Positions 1 to 11,916 of a stretch of 64,000 nt of DNA are shown one piece after another (position 1 is the stretch's first letter; each line of letters starts with the position of its first letter). The notes beneath the pieces are model-generated. The model saw only the letters and a list, made by a program, of their open reading frames with translations, was not told where the DNA came from and did not search any database. This DNA is from Dermatemys mawii (lineage: Eukaryota > Chordata > Testudines > Dermatemydidae): assembly GCA_007922305.1 (NCBI GenBank), contig ML677333.1, forward strand, positions 11,884,502 through 11,948,501, given 5' to 3'. A program made the position numbers and the translations under genes.

Positions 1-931
1 TTTCCATTGACTTAAAAGGCTTCAGATGCAAACATAAGGGCTTACGATTCTCTCAGTGTATCATGTCGTCTCTCTGTCTCCTATGCCCTGATTTTGCAAG
101 CTCTTACCTGTGGATGGGCTACTGTGCCTGACCACTGCCCTGATGGAGTCAATGAGCCTCCCATGGACACTGGTACCTGCTTGGGTGGAGCTGTTTGCAG
201 GACAAGAGCCTTAGACTGTAAAATCTCCAGCAGGGGCAGTCTTCTTCTGTGTTTTATGTAGTGCATTGATAGTGGTTCTTAAGGCTAAGCAATAATTTTT
301 AATAATATCAAGATTGACTTCAGGCCAAAAATCCTCTGATTCATCTTTTGCTCTAAATCTGGAGACTTCACTAGTGTTTCTTTGAGTTCTTTTTTGAATG
401 AACCATCTTCCCTCCTTGATCCAGGGTGAAGCTTCCTTTGATTATTGTTCTCTATAGTGCCTTCCTTGCTTACTCTAGATTCCCACAGCAAATTCAGAAA
501 CCTACAGCTACCACAGGCTCATTTTTGTTGTCACAGCCCTCCATCTTGAAATGCCCCATAGTCGCGGATATATCCCAGCAATGTTGGAAGCTTCTCCAGA
601 GCTCTTTCAGCATTCTTGTATTCTTCTGAAATCTCTTGATCCTTATGACTGCTCTCCATTCCATTCTCTGATTCACTTTTGCCACCTTATCTTATTTTCC
701 AAACTCTCCTGAGAATCAAGGTAGATGTGCACGTAGAATCTTGTACAGAATTATAATCAGATGGCAGATAAATTAAACAAAGGACTTAACCCTCCCCATT
801 TCCATCCAGAAGCTGCACAACGTATCTGCTCCCAATTCTCTTTGAAGGTGCTTCTCTCTTGTTCATAGATTCTAGTTTTCTGATCAGTGGCAGACAGGAA
901 ATGGATTAAACCTAGACATAGCGGAGCAGAT
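1..931. other. Unassigned non-coding stretch
   Basis: I recognise no gene here. Two short minus-strand open frames (285-491 and 494-685) lie end to end but in different frames, as if one longer frame had been broken by an indel. Their translations are hydrophilic and lysine/glutamate rich, and I do not recognise a family. The stretch could be an old retrocopy or chance. It ends where the CR1 3' end begins. Confidence 0.4.
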
Positions 932-1351
932 CATAGAAGATTAGGGTTGGAAGGGACCTCAGAAGGTCATCTAGTCCTTCCCCCCTGCTCAAAGCAGGAC
1001 CAATCCCCAACTAAATCATCCCAGCTAGGGCTTTGTCAAGCTGGGCCTTAAAAATCTCTAAGAATGGAGATTCCACGACCTCCCTAGGGTAGCCCATTCC
1101 AGTGCTTCATCATCTTCCTAGTGAAATAGATTTTCCTAATATCCAACCTAGACCTTCCCCTCTGCAACTTGAAACCATTGCTCCTTGTTCTGTCATCTGG
1201 TAGCACTGAGAACAGCCTCGCTCCATCCTCTTTGGAACCTCCCTTCAGGTAGTTGAAGGCTGCTATCAAATCCCCTCTCACTCTTCTCTTTTGCAGACTA
1301 AATAACCGCAGTTCCCTCAGCCTCCCCTCATAAGTCATGCACCCCAGCCCC

Positions 1352-1722
1352 ACAGCTGACAACTTTCATGTGGTAAATAAGCATCCTGACTTTCACAATA
1401 AACCAAAAATCAAGCTAATCTCATTTCAAAACAAGGCCAAAACAAGCCAGTCCCTAAGAACCCCAACACTCCATGTGACTAGATCCCCCTGACATGCAGT
1501 CTGGGACTGTGGTGGGCTCACTGTGAACCCCTGATCCTCTCGCACCTTCTTCCCCCCAACCCCCTTGACCCTTGCCAGGAGCCGATCAATAACAAGCTAC
1601 AAGGCAAACACGCAATAATCTACAAGCCAAAACCTAGACAACAAGCAACTCGCAAGCCAATTACGCTAAAAACAAGCCCAAAATCTAGGGTTGTTGTTTT
1701 TTTGCAAGTTTGGCATGTCTGA
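1352..1722. mobile_element. Unidentified 371-bp insert within CR1
   Basis: CR1 sequence stops at 'ccagcccc' (1344-1351) and resumes at 'ccagtcccc' (1723-1731). These words overlap in the CR1 reading, so they may be an imperfect target duplication. The insert is rich in 'caagc'/'aaaacaag' words and has no open frame and no clear inverted termini. I do not recognise the family; a SINE or a short non-autonomous element is possible. Confidence 0.5.
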
Positions 1723-2960
1723 CCAGTCCCCTAATCATTTTCGTTACCCTTTGCTGGACTTTCTCCAATTTGTCCACATCCTTTCTGTAGTGTGTGGAGG
1801 GGGAGAGGGCGCAAAACTGGACACAATACTCCAGATGTGGCCTCACTAGTGTTGAACAGAGGGGAATAATCACTTCCCTTGATCTGCTGGCAATGCTCCT
1901 ACTAATGCAGCTCAATATGTCATTAGCTTTCTTGGCAACAAGGGCACACGGCTGACTCATATGCAGCTTCTCATCCACTCTAATCTCCAGGTCCTTTTCT
2001 GCAGAACTGCCGCTTAGCCAATCGATCCGCACCCTATAGCAGTGCATGGGATTCTTCCATCCTAAGTGCTGGACTCTGCACTTGTCCTTGTTGAACCTCA
2101 TCAGATTTATTTTGGCCCAATCCTCCAATTTGTCTAGGTCACTCTGGATCCTATCCCTCCAGCATATCTACCTTTCCCCCCAGCTTAATGTCATCTGTGA
2201 AATGGCTGAGGGTATAATCAGTCCCATCACCCAGATCATTAATGAAGATGATGAACTAAACCGGCTCCAGGATCAACACCTGGGGCACTCTGCTTGATAC
2301 CAGCTGCCAACTAGACATCGAGCTGTTGATCACTACCCGATGAGCCCAGCTTTCTATCCACCTTGCAGTCCACTCATCCAATCCATATTTTTTTTAAGGA
2401 TCAGGTTGGTCAGGCATGACTTGCTTTAGATAATCAATGTTGGCTGTTCCTGATCACCTTCGTCTCTTCTAAGTGCTTCAAAATGAATTCCTTAAGGACC
2501 TGCTCCATTATTTTTCCAGGGACTGAGGCGAGGCTGATCATCTGTAGTTCCTGGATTCTCCTTCTTCCCTTTTTAAAAAATGGACACTATATTTGCCTTT
2601 TTCCAGTTCTCCAGGACCTCCCCCAATAACCATGAGTCTTCAAAGATAATGGCCAACGGCTCTGCAATCTCATCAGCCAACTCCCTCAGCACCCTCAGAT
2701 GCATTAGATCCAGACCCATGGACTTGTGCATGTCCAGGTTTTCTAAATAGTCCTTGACCTGTTCTTTCACCACTTAGGGCTGCTCACCCCCTCTCTGTAC
2801 TATGCTGCTCAGTGCAGCCGTCTGGGAGCTGACATTGTCTGTGAAGACCAGGCAAAAAAAGCACTGAGTACTTCAGCTTTTTCAGCATCATCTATTACAA
2901 AGTTACCTCTCCTATCCAGTAAGGGTCCTATACTTTCCCTGACCTTCGCATTGCTAACAT
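1685..2960 (-). pseudogene. CR1 ORF2 reverse transcriptase remnant
   Basis: The RT portion of the CR1 above. From the 5' side (high coordinates) it reads the linker (a variant of 'GPLLDRRGNFVIDDAEKAE', 2870-2935), the N-terminal RT part (2573-2773), the degenerate primer-grip/GVPQG region (2280-2330), the catalytic box read as FTDDIKLGG (2165-2200, standard FADDTKLGG) and the RT thumb (2128-1735) with 'LVRPHLEYCVQF'. The two aspartates of the catalytic box are kept, but the GVPQGS-type motif is altered and the frame changes at least three times. It is a dead copy. The family call is firm; the exact edges are estimates. Confidence 0.88.
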
Positions 2961-3237
2961 AAGGATTCCTCCATCCTTATTCTGGCCATTTTCACATCGA
3001 TTTCAGTGCCTGAATAATGACTGTGCAAAGAGAGCTGGATTTGGAGCAGAGACAGCATCCTCTTCCTCCAAAGTTCTTGGAATATTTTTTTACACATTGG
3101 TGACTGAGATGCAGAATAGAATACCTGGGGAACATTCACCTACCAAATTTTTTGTTTGTGTTCACTATCTTTAAAGAGATTTGACTGTGGTACAGTAATG
3201 CAAATAGAGCTTAATATGAAAAATAATGTAAGCGCAA
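2961..3237. other. Short unassigned gap
   Basis: AT-rich sequence between the CR1 5' end and a MIR. I see no gene, repeat family or regulatory site here. Confidence 0.5.
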
Positions 3238-3400
3238 ATGAGGCAGCATGATCCAGATATTAGAGCACCAGACTGAGTCAGTAAAGCAGAGTTATATTCC
3301 TGCCACTGACAAGCTGTTTGACCTTGGACAAGTCACTTAACCTCCTTGTCCCTCAATTCTTCATCAGTAACTCACAGATAATTGGATATTCTTGTAACAT
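3238..3400 (+). mobile_element. MIR SINE
   Basis: An ancient tRNA-derived SINE. It has the region after the B box followed by the MIR core, read as 'gaccttggacaagtcact' at about 3321-3338, then 'taacctccttgtccctcaat'. This matches the MIR pattern of 'gaccttgggcaagtcactt' followed by 'cctcagtttcctcatctgtaa'. Divergence is high, as expected for a family active before amniotes diversified. Confidence 0.85.
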
Positions 3401-4650
3401 GTGTTTGAAATCTCTAGATAATAACAGCTCTGTAAGTGGTAAGTACTGGCATTAATAAAATGAAGTGTAAATAAATCACCTTGGCGACATAGTACAAAGT
3501 CTCTTACATTAATGAAAAATCATGATGAATCATAATGAACTGATTTGTTTAGTTAAAAAGGAGGTGACTGTTTCCAGGCTCCGATAAACAATTCAAGTGA
3601 GTCACTATTTGAACATCGTATACCTTTCCTGTTTATAAGCAGTAGCAAGAGCAGTCAGGCTATAATTGAGAAAAGCCCTTCTAATCCCGGAATACAGGCT
3701 TTTCAGTTTACCAGCGCTAACTTCCTCATGTCACTCTTTTTAGACCTTAGCTGTTTGTGAGTTTTTTATTCTAAGCCACACACTGTGTCCTGGGGACAGG
3801 AATTTTGTTATTGTTCAGTATGTTATGCATGTTTTAGATTGCCCTGCAACAAATAATTGCAATACATCAATTAACAAAAATTAACTTAATAAGCCAGAAG
3901 CTTGGTTAGTGTAAACTGCTCTAGCCCCATTAGCTACATGAAGACAGAGTACAGTGGTTAGATTGCTATGTTAGAACTTACAAGGTTCAAGTCCTTCTCT
4001 GCTGCAGTTGGGGGTTTGAAGTTCTTCTTACCTCACCGTGTATTATGAGGCAAATATATTAAAAAAGGATTTGTCAGATACCTTGGTTATGCAGTCCATA
4101 GAAATACCTGAGACAGAGTATATGTCTAGAGAGGACAGCAATACATCTCTGCCAATGTATTCAAGCAGGAGGTCTGGCCCAGTGTATGTAACATAGCCAA
4201 CAACTTCTTAATGTAATTCTCATACAGCAAGAGTAAGCATTTCAACAAAGAAAATTGTAATCTATCAATAATTTGGTACCCAAAGCTGAAGATCATGGGA
4301 CAGCTTAGTAGCACAAACAATGCTGTTCCTGGTGCCTTCTGACGTAACCAGGGTAGGCTGAATAAAGTGAAATAGCTTAAGTTTGACTGGGATCCAAGCA
4401 TTTCTACACAAGACAAAAATAAGAGGATTTGGTCATTGCAGCATAATAGTTTTGTGTGGATTACCCCAGCCCAGATTCTTTCCCAAGTACAATATGTTGT
4501 TCTATAGTACAGCCAAAGATTTTCTGTCAGGTGTTTTGTAAGCTCATGCAACTGTTTTCGCAATCAAAAGCACATGTGGCTTTTATAGACTGCCGAAGGT
4601 ATTTTTCATTATGATTTTGCATTTGTATATAATGCCATGTTTGCATGACT
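3401..4650. other. Unassigned AT-rich stretch
   Basis: No gene recognised. A segment at about 3950-4045 contains 'acaaggttcaagtcc', which resembles a Pol III B box and may be a decayed SINE. A 145-codon minus-strand open frame at 4126-4563 has no recognisable domain, an unusual leucine- and cysteine-rich make-up and no supporting splice or promoter context, so I do not call it a gene. Confidence 0.4.
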
Positions 4651-4765
4651 CCTGACACCTTGGGTAAGGATGCAGTCTTTGTGCCCCAAAGGACTTACAA
4701 TCTAAACTGATCATTGCAAGGCAGGATGCCATGGGAATTTATAACAGGCAAAAGGAGACAGAGGA
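4651..4765 (-). mobile_element. Ancient MIR-like SINE fragment
   Basis: The phrase 'gccccaaaggacttacaatc' followed by 'aggcaaaaggagacagagg' is the recurring amniote old-SINE pattern also seen at 7255-7500 and 43575-43680. The family name is uncertain; the repetition within this window is direct evidence. Confidence 0.5.
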
Positions 4766-5057
4766 AAGAGTATATAGAATATGTTATGGGGCTACTTACA
4801 TGATACAACATGCTCTAGGTTTCAGCTTGTCTTCAAAGTTCAAAGTGTTTTAAAGTCGTTTAAAGAACATTACTTCCTGTGCATGTGGGAAAAGGTAGGC
4901 TCTAAGGAGAGGGAAGTTGCAAGGAGCAGACCATCACGGAAGAGGCTGAGGCATCAAGGAATGGTGGTGCCTGTGAGAAAAAGCAACAAAAGATGCATGA
5001 AGAGAGACAGGTTGGGTGAAGTATCAGGTGTAAATACAAAGGAGGTATTCAGAAAAA

Positions 5058-5355
5058 TGGGGTGAAACTGAGCAAAAGAAAATGAGCAAAAGAAACTAAT
5101 TGAGCAAAAGAAAATGAGCAAAAGAAAATGAGCAAAAGAAACTCATTGAGCAAAAGAAACTGAGCAAAAGAAAATGGGGTGAAACTGAGCAAAAGAAAAT
5201 GTAGGCTGAAGAACAGGGAACCTTTCCTGACAGTGAGCTGTGTTAGAGTTGGAATAGACTCCCAAAGAAGGTAGTAGAAACCCCATTACTTAACTCAGTT
5301 TGTAGCAGAATAGAAAAACATTTGAGTGTAGCGAACAATCTTGCACCAACAAAGG
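5058..5355 (+). mobile_element. CR1 3' fragment with internal tandem repeat
   Basis: The segment 5195-5310 ('gtaggctgaagaacagggaa', then 'ttggaatagactcccaaag') is the end of a CR1 ORF2 on the plus strand, encoding the C-terminal part just before the 3' UTR. Upstream, the CR1 word 'ggggtgaaactgagcaaaag' occurs twice (5059 and 5174) and brackets a short tandem array. The copy is short, 5'-truncated and non-functional. Confidence 0.7.
5070..5195 (+). repeat. Tandem repeat of an approx. 14-bp 'gagcaaaagaaaat' unit
   Basis: About eight head-to-tail copies of 'gagcaaaagaaaat' alternate with variants ending 'actaatt' or 'actcatt'. The unit is a segment of the CR1 reading frame (the serine-lysine-arginine-lysine region), so the array arose by local expansion inside the LINE fragment. 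Confidence 0.9.
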
Positions 5356-6275
5356 ATGAAAAAGTTTGCTTATGGTGTCCTTTCTTAAATGCACGAGTTT
5401 AATGACCTATGAGGGTGGTTGGATGCATGGTGGCTAAAACACAATACTGGCAGTGGGAAGACGTAAGTTTTATTTCCAACTCTATTATGGATTTTCTGTG
5501 TCAACTTGGGCTAATGTCTTCAGGTGTCATGCAAGACATCAACGTTTTTCATGCAAATGGGCTGTTGAGGAGCCATGGAGCTGGGTGGGTGAGCTAGCAG
5601 GAAACCAGGCAGGTTTCTGATGGAAGCTTAGCCTCAATCAACATATTCCCATGGGACATTTCCATGGTGAAGAAATGACATTTCTGACCAAAAAATGTTC
5701 TCTCAGAAAACTGATGTCCAACTTTAATCTCATTTTTAAAACAGGGATCCTATGGGATTCACGTCTCTCATTAATTTTTTGTGTGAGTTTCATCCCAGGA
5801 GAGACTCCAGACTAAAGCTCCCCTGTTCGGGAGACCCTTGTTTGGTTGCTGGTCCAAGGCTTGGAGTGGACTCCCACAGGAACTAAGGACAATCACAAAC
5901 TTCATTACCTTCCTCTCCAAGTATAAGGGGCACTTCCCCAACCTGCCTTCTCTAACAGAAACACAGAGCAAGGTGTATCTTTTTTAAAAAATCCCCCAAA
6001 CCCTACCAAACCAAGACACTCCCCTGCACACACAATTCTTCTCCTGTGGGTTGGGGGAGAAAGAACGAAACATGGATGTTAATCCTATTTCTTAATGCGC
6101 TACTGAAAGGCTCATAGGTACTACTATGATTGGAGTGGCAGAAGAGCATGTGTAGGATAGAATGTGCAAAAGAGAACCATATCTCTTATGAGTAGAAGAC
6201 TTTGGGTACAATGAAGTGCTGACTCTGTTCTGATAGCCACCATCTATAATGCCCTTGAGTCAGAACACTGGGCAT
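5356..6275. other. Unassigned non-coding stretch
   Basis: No gene, RNA or repeat family recognised. Short open frames here are chance. Confidence 0.45.
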
Positions 6276-6320
6276 GGGTGTCCTATAGGCATGGGTCTTA
6301 GGCATGGGTCTTGGGCTCCG
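6276..6320 (+). repeat. Short tandem repeat, 'ggcatgggtctta' type
   Basis: Three imperfect copies of a 13-14 bp unit ('gcatgggtgtcctatag', 'gcatgggtcttag', 'gcatgggtcttgg') sit at the left edge of a hAT fragment. Confidence 0.75.
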
Positions 6321-6440
6321 GGGGAGGGGGAAAGGTGGGAAATGGGACAGTGGTAGCCTTTCTGGCTGGGAGCTCAAGGGCCAGACTGGATGGTCCCGTG
6401 GGCTGGATGTGGCCTGCGAGCCTTAGTTTGCCCACCCCTG
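6321..6440 (+). mobile_element. hAT-type element, right-end fragment
   Basis: The end 'agtttgcccacccctg' (6425-6440) and the preceding 'gggctggatgtggcctgcg' are the right terminus of the same hAT family that is complete at 16907-17532. No matching left terminus is present, so this copy is truncated. Confidence 0.75.
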
Positions 6441-7254
6441 ATCTAGCTCTATGTCTTTCTTTGAGCCTCTCTGCGGTATTATGCATTCTTGTTGCACAAC
6501 AGAGAATGTGTGCAATATTTCTGCTACTTTGGTAAATGGAGGTCTAACACATTTTCTTGTTACTTGTACTATCACAGTTGCTAGCTTTAGGGTAATTGTT
6601 GCTCTGTGGGTAAACTATGAAATGTATCCTCATCACAGCCCACAGCTCTTTGCACAGTAAACAGCCACTAAGCACTTTGCAGCCTCAGGCAACTGGTGTT
6701 CTGCTGTGATGGTAGAACTGGCCCTGGCTGCCATGTGGATTCATAGTTCAATGGTATATTGGTTTCTTGAGTTGCATAGTATTACATTCCAGGATAAGAC
6801 AGACTTGGGCAAGAGAGAAAAGAAAGGATCAGCAGATCCTTAGTATTTCACCATCCCTATATAATCCTCCAGCCAGGCTTTGCTATTTTTGAACATTGTC
6901 AAATGTAATTGCAATTTTCCCTTGCTAGTCACCTATCGGCACAGACTTCATTTGTCTCCATCAAACGTTTCATTCACAGAATCAACTGCTGCGGCTGGTT
7001 CATGCTGCAATTATAGGCAGCATTGAGTGGCAGCCTGGGTGTGATCAGTGTCAGACTGCAGCATAATTACCCACACACTATGTAAACTGCCTGGGCTATT
7101 CCAGAGGTCAGCGCTAAATCCTGGAGTTTAGGCTCAGGGCTTAATATAAATATATGTTGCAGCACAAAAGTTTTCCTGGATATTCAAATGCAGTTGAGAT
7201 TGAGTTAAGTGGTAACAGACCTATATGGATCATCTAATCCAGTTCCCCATTGGT
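6441..7254. other. Unique non-coding sequence, possible conserved element
   Basis: No gene or repeat recognised. The part from about 6890 to 7160 is of even composition and free of transposon signatures, with several AT-rich homeodomain-like words ('gtaattgcaatt', 'cataattac'). It could be a regulatory element, but this is only inference. Confidence 0.3.
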
Positions 7255-7500
7255 GCTCAGAAGCCCAAATGACCACAGGCCCTTTTTGTGCTGGGCATTG
7301 TATGCACACAAGCTAAGAGACAGTCCCTTCCCTGAAGAGTTCATTATCTAAGTAGATAAGACAAAGGTTGGGAGAAGGGAAGTGGCATCCCTGTTTTACA
7401 CATAGATTATGTGACTGCCCCAAAAACGTACAGAATGTCTGATAGAGGCAGGAATTGAATCCTCTCTAGGTACCTTAACCACAAATCCATCCTCCGCTCC
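7255..7500 (-). mobile_element. Ancient MIR-like SINE
   Basis: The order 'gagacagtcccttccctgaa', 'agataagacaaaggttggga', 'tgttttacacata', 'tgactgcccc', 'ggaattgaatcc' follows the reverse complement of a MIR-like SINE, including its B-box region at the right. It is strongly diverged. Confidence 0.6.
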
Positions 7501-10500
7501 ATTTGATTATCTCATTTATATTTATTTGAGCAAGATTTATACATGCTTGGAATATACAATTACCTGGGATAAATGTGACCTGAAGAAGAAATTGATAATA
7601 TCTTCCCACATTGGACTAGATATGTTGAACTACTCCAGCAGCTAAGCTAAGAGAAGCTTTCAGCAAATTATGATTTATAATGCCTGTTACTACTTGCTCA
7701 CTGGCTAATACCAGGCAAAGAATTTTATCACTGATCCTCTGAGACAACTGGAAATGGGAAAGATAGAAAAGAATGTCCAGAGGGAGGGGTGGAAACCCTG
7801 GACGAAAATTTAGCTATTTCACCTGAGTATCAAACCATGAGAGGTACAGCAAGAGATGGATCCAAATGAGAACCTGGAAACCAGACTTTGGGAGTATTTG
7901 AAATTATTTTTGCAAATATCCCAGTCTTTATTGCTGACCCAGAGCTTGCACTGGCAAGGTGCAGAGGCTGATATAAACCAGCTCTCTTTTGAGGAAAGGG
8001 AGAAGATCCCAGATCCTAAACTTGAAAGTTTTACATTCTGAATCCCAATCCAGATCTGTATTCAGTATATTTCCCACCTTCTATAATTTACAGACCTAAA
8101 TTCCCAGATTATCCATGAACAGCAGTGCACATGTTAGTATATACCCACTGAAATCGCTATGGAGAATGCTATAGAATGAGGCAGGAGCAGTGTAACCATC
8201 TATCCAGGACATATTCTGAGTAAATGTGGGTGTGCAGTGTTGATTGCAGGTAACAGAATCCTCCACTCCAGGCTTGTGAGTGGCAGCTCTGTCTTTCACC
8301 ATTCCCAATGTAGTCTTCACCTTCAAAACTGCTGTATGTCACAAAGTTGGTGCCCATCTTTTTCCACAAGATGGGGTTGAAATGGAGCAGTGTAGTCATT
8401 CATCCGCCAACCCATCCCCACTCACATTCCTGAGCTCTGAGCTCCCAGTCATCTTTCCAGTGCTTTGGATGTTGTGGTGAATTTTGTCTAGTAACGCTTT
8501 GCAGGATCAGAGACTTGAGCTCAAACACTTAAGCACGTGCTTAACTTTAAGCAAGTGAGTAGTCCCATTGAGGTCAGCATTAAGCACAAGTCTTTGCAAA
8601 ATCAGAGCTTAAATAAATAACCCAATACAAAGTCACATCCATAACACTTTAGCATTAGATATGTAACAAGCAGTTGAACGTTAACAGTTATTTTCCTGTT
8701 ATACCATTCTTTGGAATTATGCAAATTAGTAAGAATAAGTTCTGGTTTTCCATTCTCAACAATAGGTGGCACTAGCATTTGAGATTTTCTTTACATTTAG
8801 AACAGCTAGATTTAAAGTCTGCCTGAGTCCTAAACTAGTTAATTTACTCATCTTTTGTTCTATTTCCCCGCCTTACATCGTGGCTGATCTTTATGCAGTG
8901 TTAGAGTGGACTATATGAATTTTGTCCCCAGAGAATTTCACAGACATTCTGCAGGATGTTTTTACTAGATACAATACTAAATATTCATGTTACTTTTGTC
9001 CTTTTAAAATTGTTTTGGTCATTTTAACATTTACGCTTCTATGGTGAATTCTTTATTAGAAGGTGTGGGAAGGATTGTTTGCAAAATATCAGTGAGTGGA
9101 TCACAATTTTTTTTAAAAATCATCTATTTGTTTATTTACAAAGTTAATGTGCTTTGACTTGCTATTTGAGTTGTATTGCCTGGCTTTGACAAGTCAAAAG
9201 TTACATGGTATTGTATCATTTTCCTGATTGGATGAGTGTATCTCATAATCAGGCTTCTATCGCAAATGATTGCATTGCCTTATTTAATATTAAATACACT
9301 GCATATTTTCAAGTATATAAACTTAATATTTGTTTATTGGGTGCATGATAGCAAAACACTTCATGTAAAAATTAACTGAAAGCAAATGCAAACATGGTTG
9401 AAGCAAATTAAATTAAAAATTCCAGTTAATATTCATTGACCTTTTTATTTCCAGTTTTCACCCTACCTTACTCGTTACAAGCCCAACACTAGCAACAAGC
9501 AACTTCTATGTCCGCAAGAGACTCTTGTGATTTTTAATTTTCTGATTACAATTTATTGGGTACAATATTAAGAAAGGCAAAAATGTCTATAATCTTCTGA
9601 CAGAAAAGGAAACTACATTAGTTTGAATATTTTGCCAGCCTGCTGTTACAATCATTATTATAAGAATGTGGTTTCAGGATTTGAATGGTTTATTGTGTGA
9701 ATCATGATGGTGAGTTCTACAGCTTTGAGCTTTGACTGTTTCAGGTTCTAAAATTTGATTCACTGGCTAATGACAATTCAGCCTGGTTTACAGCACATAT
9801 GAGTAAGCCAATAACATTTAGAATAATTTAGTGTTTAAAGTCTACATGCATAAATCTCTTAAAAGTGTACATTCAATGTAGTTTGGGGAAATAGTTAAAG
9901 AGCAGCTCATTGTGAAAACAGAACCTATATTGTGCAATACTGCTAAGATTAGTGAAAGTTTGGGTTACCTGTCATTCAAGTGCCAATTATGCAGAAGTTG
10001 GAACTCCCTCAGGCTAGTAAAACTTGAAAACTTTTTGGGGTGTTCTTAATTGATAAACCCATACATTTTCCCTTTTGCTTTATGAAGCAGATTCTGCACT
10101 ACCTTCTCAATTCACTTTCCTGAACTGCAATTTCACAAAACTCCACGTTCATATATGATTTTTGAAAAAGACCCATCTAAAATAACTTGTATAAGCATTT
10201 CTATGACACTTGGGAACGTTAAAGGCAAATGCTTTATGCCATCTATATCCCCATGACCAAGTCTGGAATAATAGCCTGATCCAAAATCCGTGGATATCAG
10301 TGGAAGGACTCCCCTTGAAATTAATGGGCTTTGGACCAGGTCCTAAATCCTGTGTAATTTCATTGTCTTCAGTGGTATTACCCTGAATTTTCACTGGGGT
10401 GCCAGAAAATTGAAGAAATTGTTTGATCCAAACATTTTAGGACATTCAGTGGACGCAAATGAGTCTTTATCCCCAAATGAGGTACAAGTTCCAAATTGAG

Positions 10501-11780
10501 TATTAAAATGCATGAACTTTTCCTTACATGTATTTTTACTATCTTTATTCACCTCTGTTTTATACATGGAACATTTTAGTGTTTCCCATTTTTCTATAAC
10601 TAAACAATTCCAAATCATACACCTAAGGCTGAAACTTGTTTAACTTCAGCTTTTAGGTTTCTTCCATGTATTGCAAAATCACCCAGTGTGATGCAATTTT
10701 GTTTTCAACAGCAGACTGCAAAACAAGTATTGGGTAACTACCTAGAATGTATCTTTATCCTTGCATGTACTTAGCAACCTTTTATGTCTGATTGACAAAA
10801 ATAATTTGTCCTTGTAGAGCAGTTTAGCAAGACACCAAACAGTCGGGGAGGGGGAGAAATGAAGCTTGCGTATATTTGGCACTCCATGTAGGATTAACAT
10901 GGACAGAATCTAGTAAGCCTATTGTATGACTGCTGACTAGCCTGTTTTATATTAGGGATAGAAACATACACAGCATTTGAAACCTTTCATTTTTTAAGGC
11001 TAGCTTATTGGCTGGTCCTGTGCAGATATTGAAGGGTTTTGGAGGGAGGGTCCTAGAAACCGTCTCTTTGTGCCTCTACACAAAGCCACAAGATGCAAGT
11101 GCAAGGTATGCATCTTTGAGCTTGCTTTCAGCCAGAACACGACATACTAGCTTATAAAATAAAGAAAAATAATTACTAAAAACTGTGAGAGAAATGGAGG
11201 AAATGCCAGTCACATCACTTTATGCACTACTGGAAGGTGCTTAGAAACTCTGGTGATGAGGGTGGTATAAGAATCTAAATTAGTTCAAGACTCTGAATTC
11301 CAGGCTAGTGCTGAGAGTGGTACTAGGAGTGCATCTGCAAGCTCTGAAGTGCTACTTTGTGCCCCCAGATGTCAGCATGAACTGTGGAAGAGTAGTGACA
11401 GGGTTGTGCAGCAGATACAGCTCCTCCTGGAGACTCCAAGTCAGGAATTCCTCATTGGATCTCTTAGGTAATGCAGATCAGCACAGCAGTTACACCCCCC
11501 TACTCCCGGACTCTGCTGACCAATGATGGAGGGGGCTGTGGAACCATCAATTCTCTCCCCCTCCTATTCAAGCAATTTAGGAATATAAGGGAACCGAGAA
11601 TGGACTACTCTCTCCAACAACATCTGGTCAGTCCCTGCAGAGTGTTACAAGGGAGCGAGGGAAGCAAATTGAGCCCTTTCCTGCTCAGTGTATTCAGTGA
11701 ATGGCTGGCCAGAATATGGTCATGCATTCTTGGAAGCTAATAACTCTGGTCCACACTTCCTCAGAGGTCCTAGAGCTCTT
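7501..11780. other. Long AT-rich stretch without genes
   Basis: About 4.3 kb with no recognisable gene or long transposon. Short palindromic words of a common turtle repeat are visible near 8500-8610 ('gcacgtgcttaactttaagc') and 10270-10360 ('cagtggaag' with 'attaatgggctttgg'). The part 9050-9900 is very AT-rich. Short open frames here lack coding character. Confidence 0.45.
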
Positions 11781-11916
11781 GGCCAGACTTTTAAAGATAT
11801 TTAGGTGCCTAAAGGTAGAGCGAGGCCCCTAGTCAGATTTTCAAAGTTCCTAGGCACCCAACTCCAACTGAAATCAGGTTAATACCTAAGATTAATACTT
11901 TTCAAAGTCTGACCAT
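11781..11916. repeat. Palindromic short repeat ('ttaggtgcctaa' type)
   Basis: 'agacttttaaagatatttag' with 'gtgcctaa' on the left mirrors 'tacttttcaaagtctgacca' on the right, with 'cctaggcaccc' between. This is an inverted-repeat MITE-like unit of about 130 bp. Confidence 0.55.

Larger units (their letters stand above)
932..2960 (-). mobile_element. CR1 LINE, 5'-truncated, split by an insert
   Basis: A CR1 non-LTR retrotransposon reads on the minus strand. The 3' end carries the typical CR1 tail, seen on the plus strand as 'gttggaagggacctcag' near 945. The coding part runs from about 2960 down to 1084. It covers the endonuclease-RT linker, the RT domain and the C-terminal domain with its 'YEGRLRELRLFSLQKRR' stretch (1290-1340). 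The 5' part, including the endonuclease, is missing, as is usual for CR1 copies truncated during target-primed reverse transcription. The copy is interrupted at 1352-1722 by unrelated sequence. Frames are broken by several stops and shifts, so it is inactive. Confidence 0.93.

Noticed and set aside
4126..4563. 145-codon minus-strand open frame
   Set aside because: No recognisable domain, no splice or promoter context, and unusual leucine/cysteine-rich composition; AT-rich sequence gives such frames by chance.
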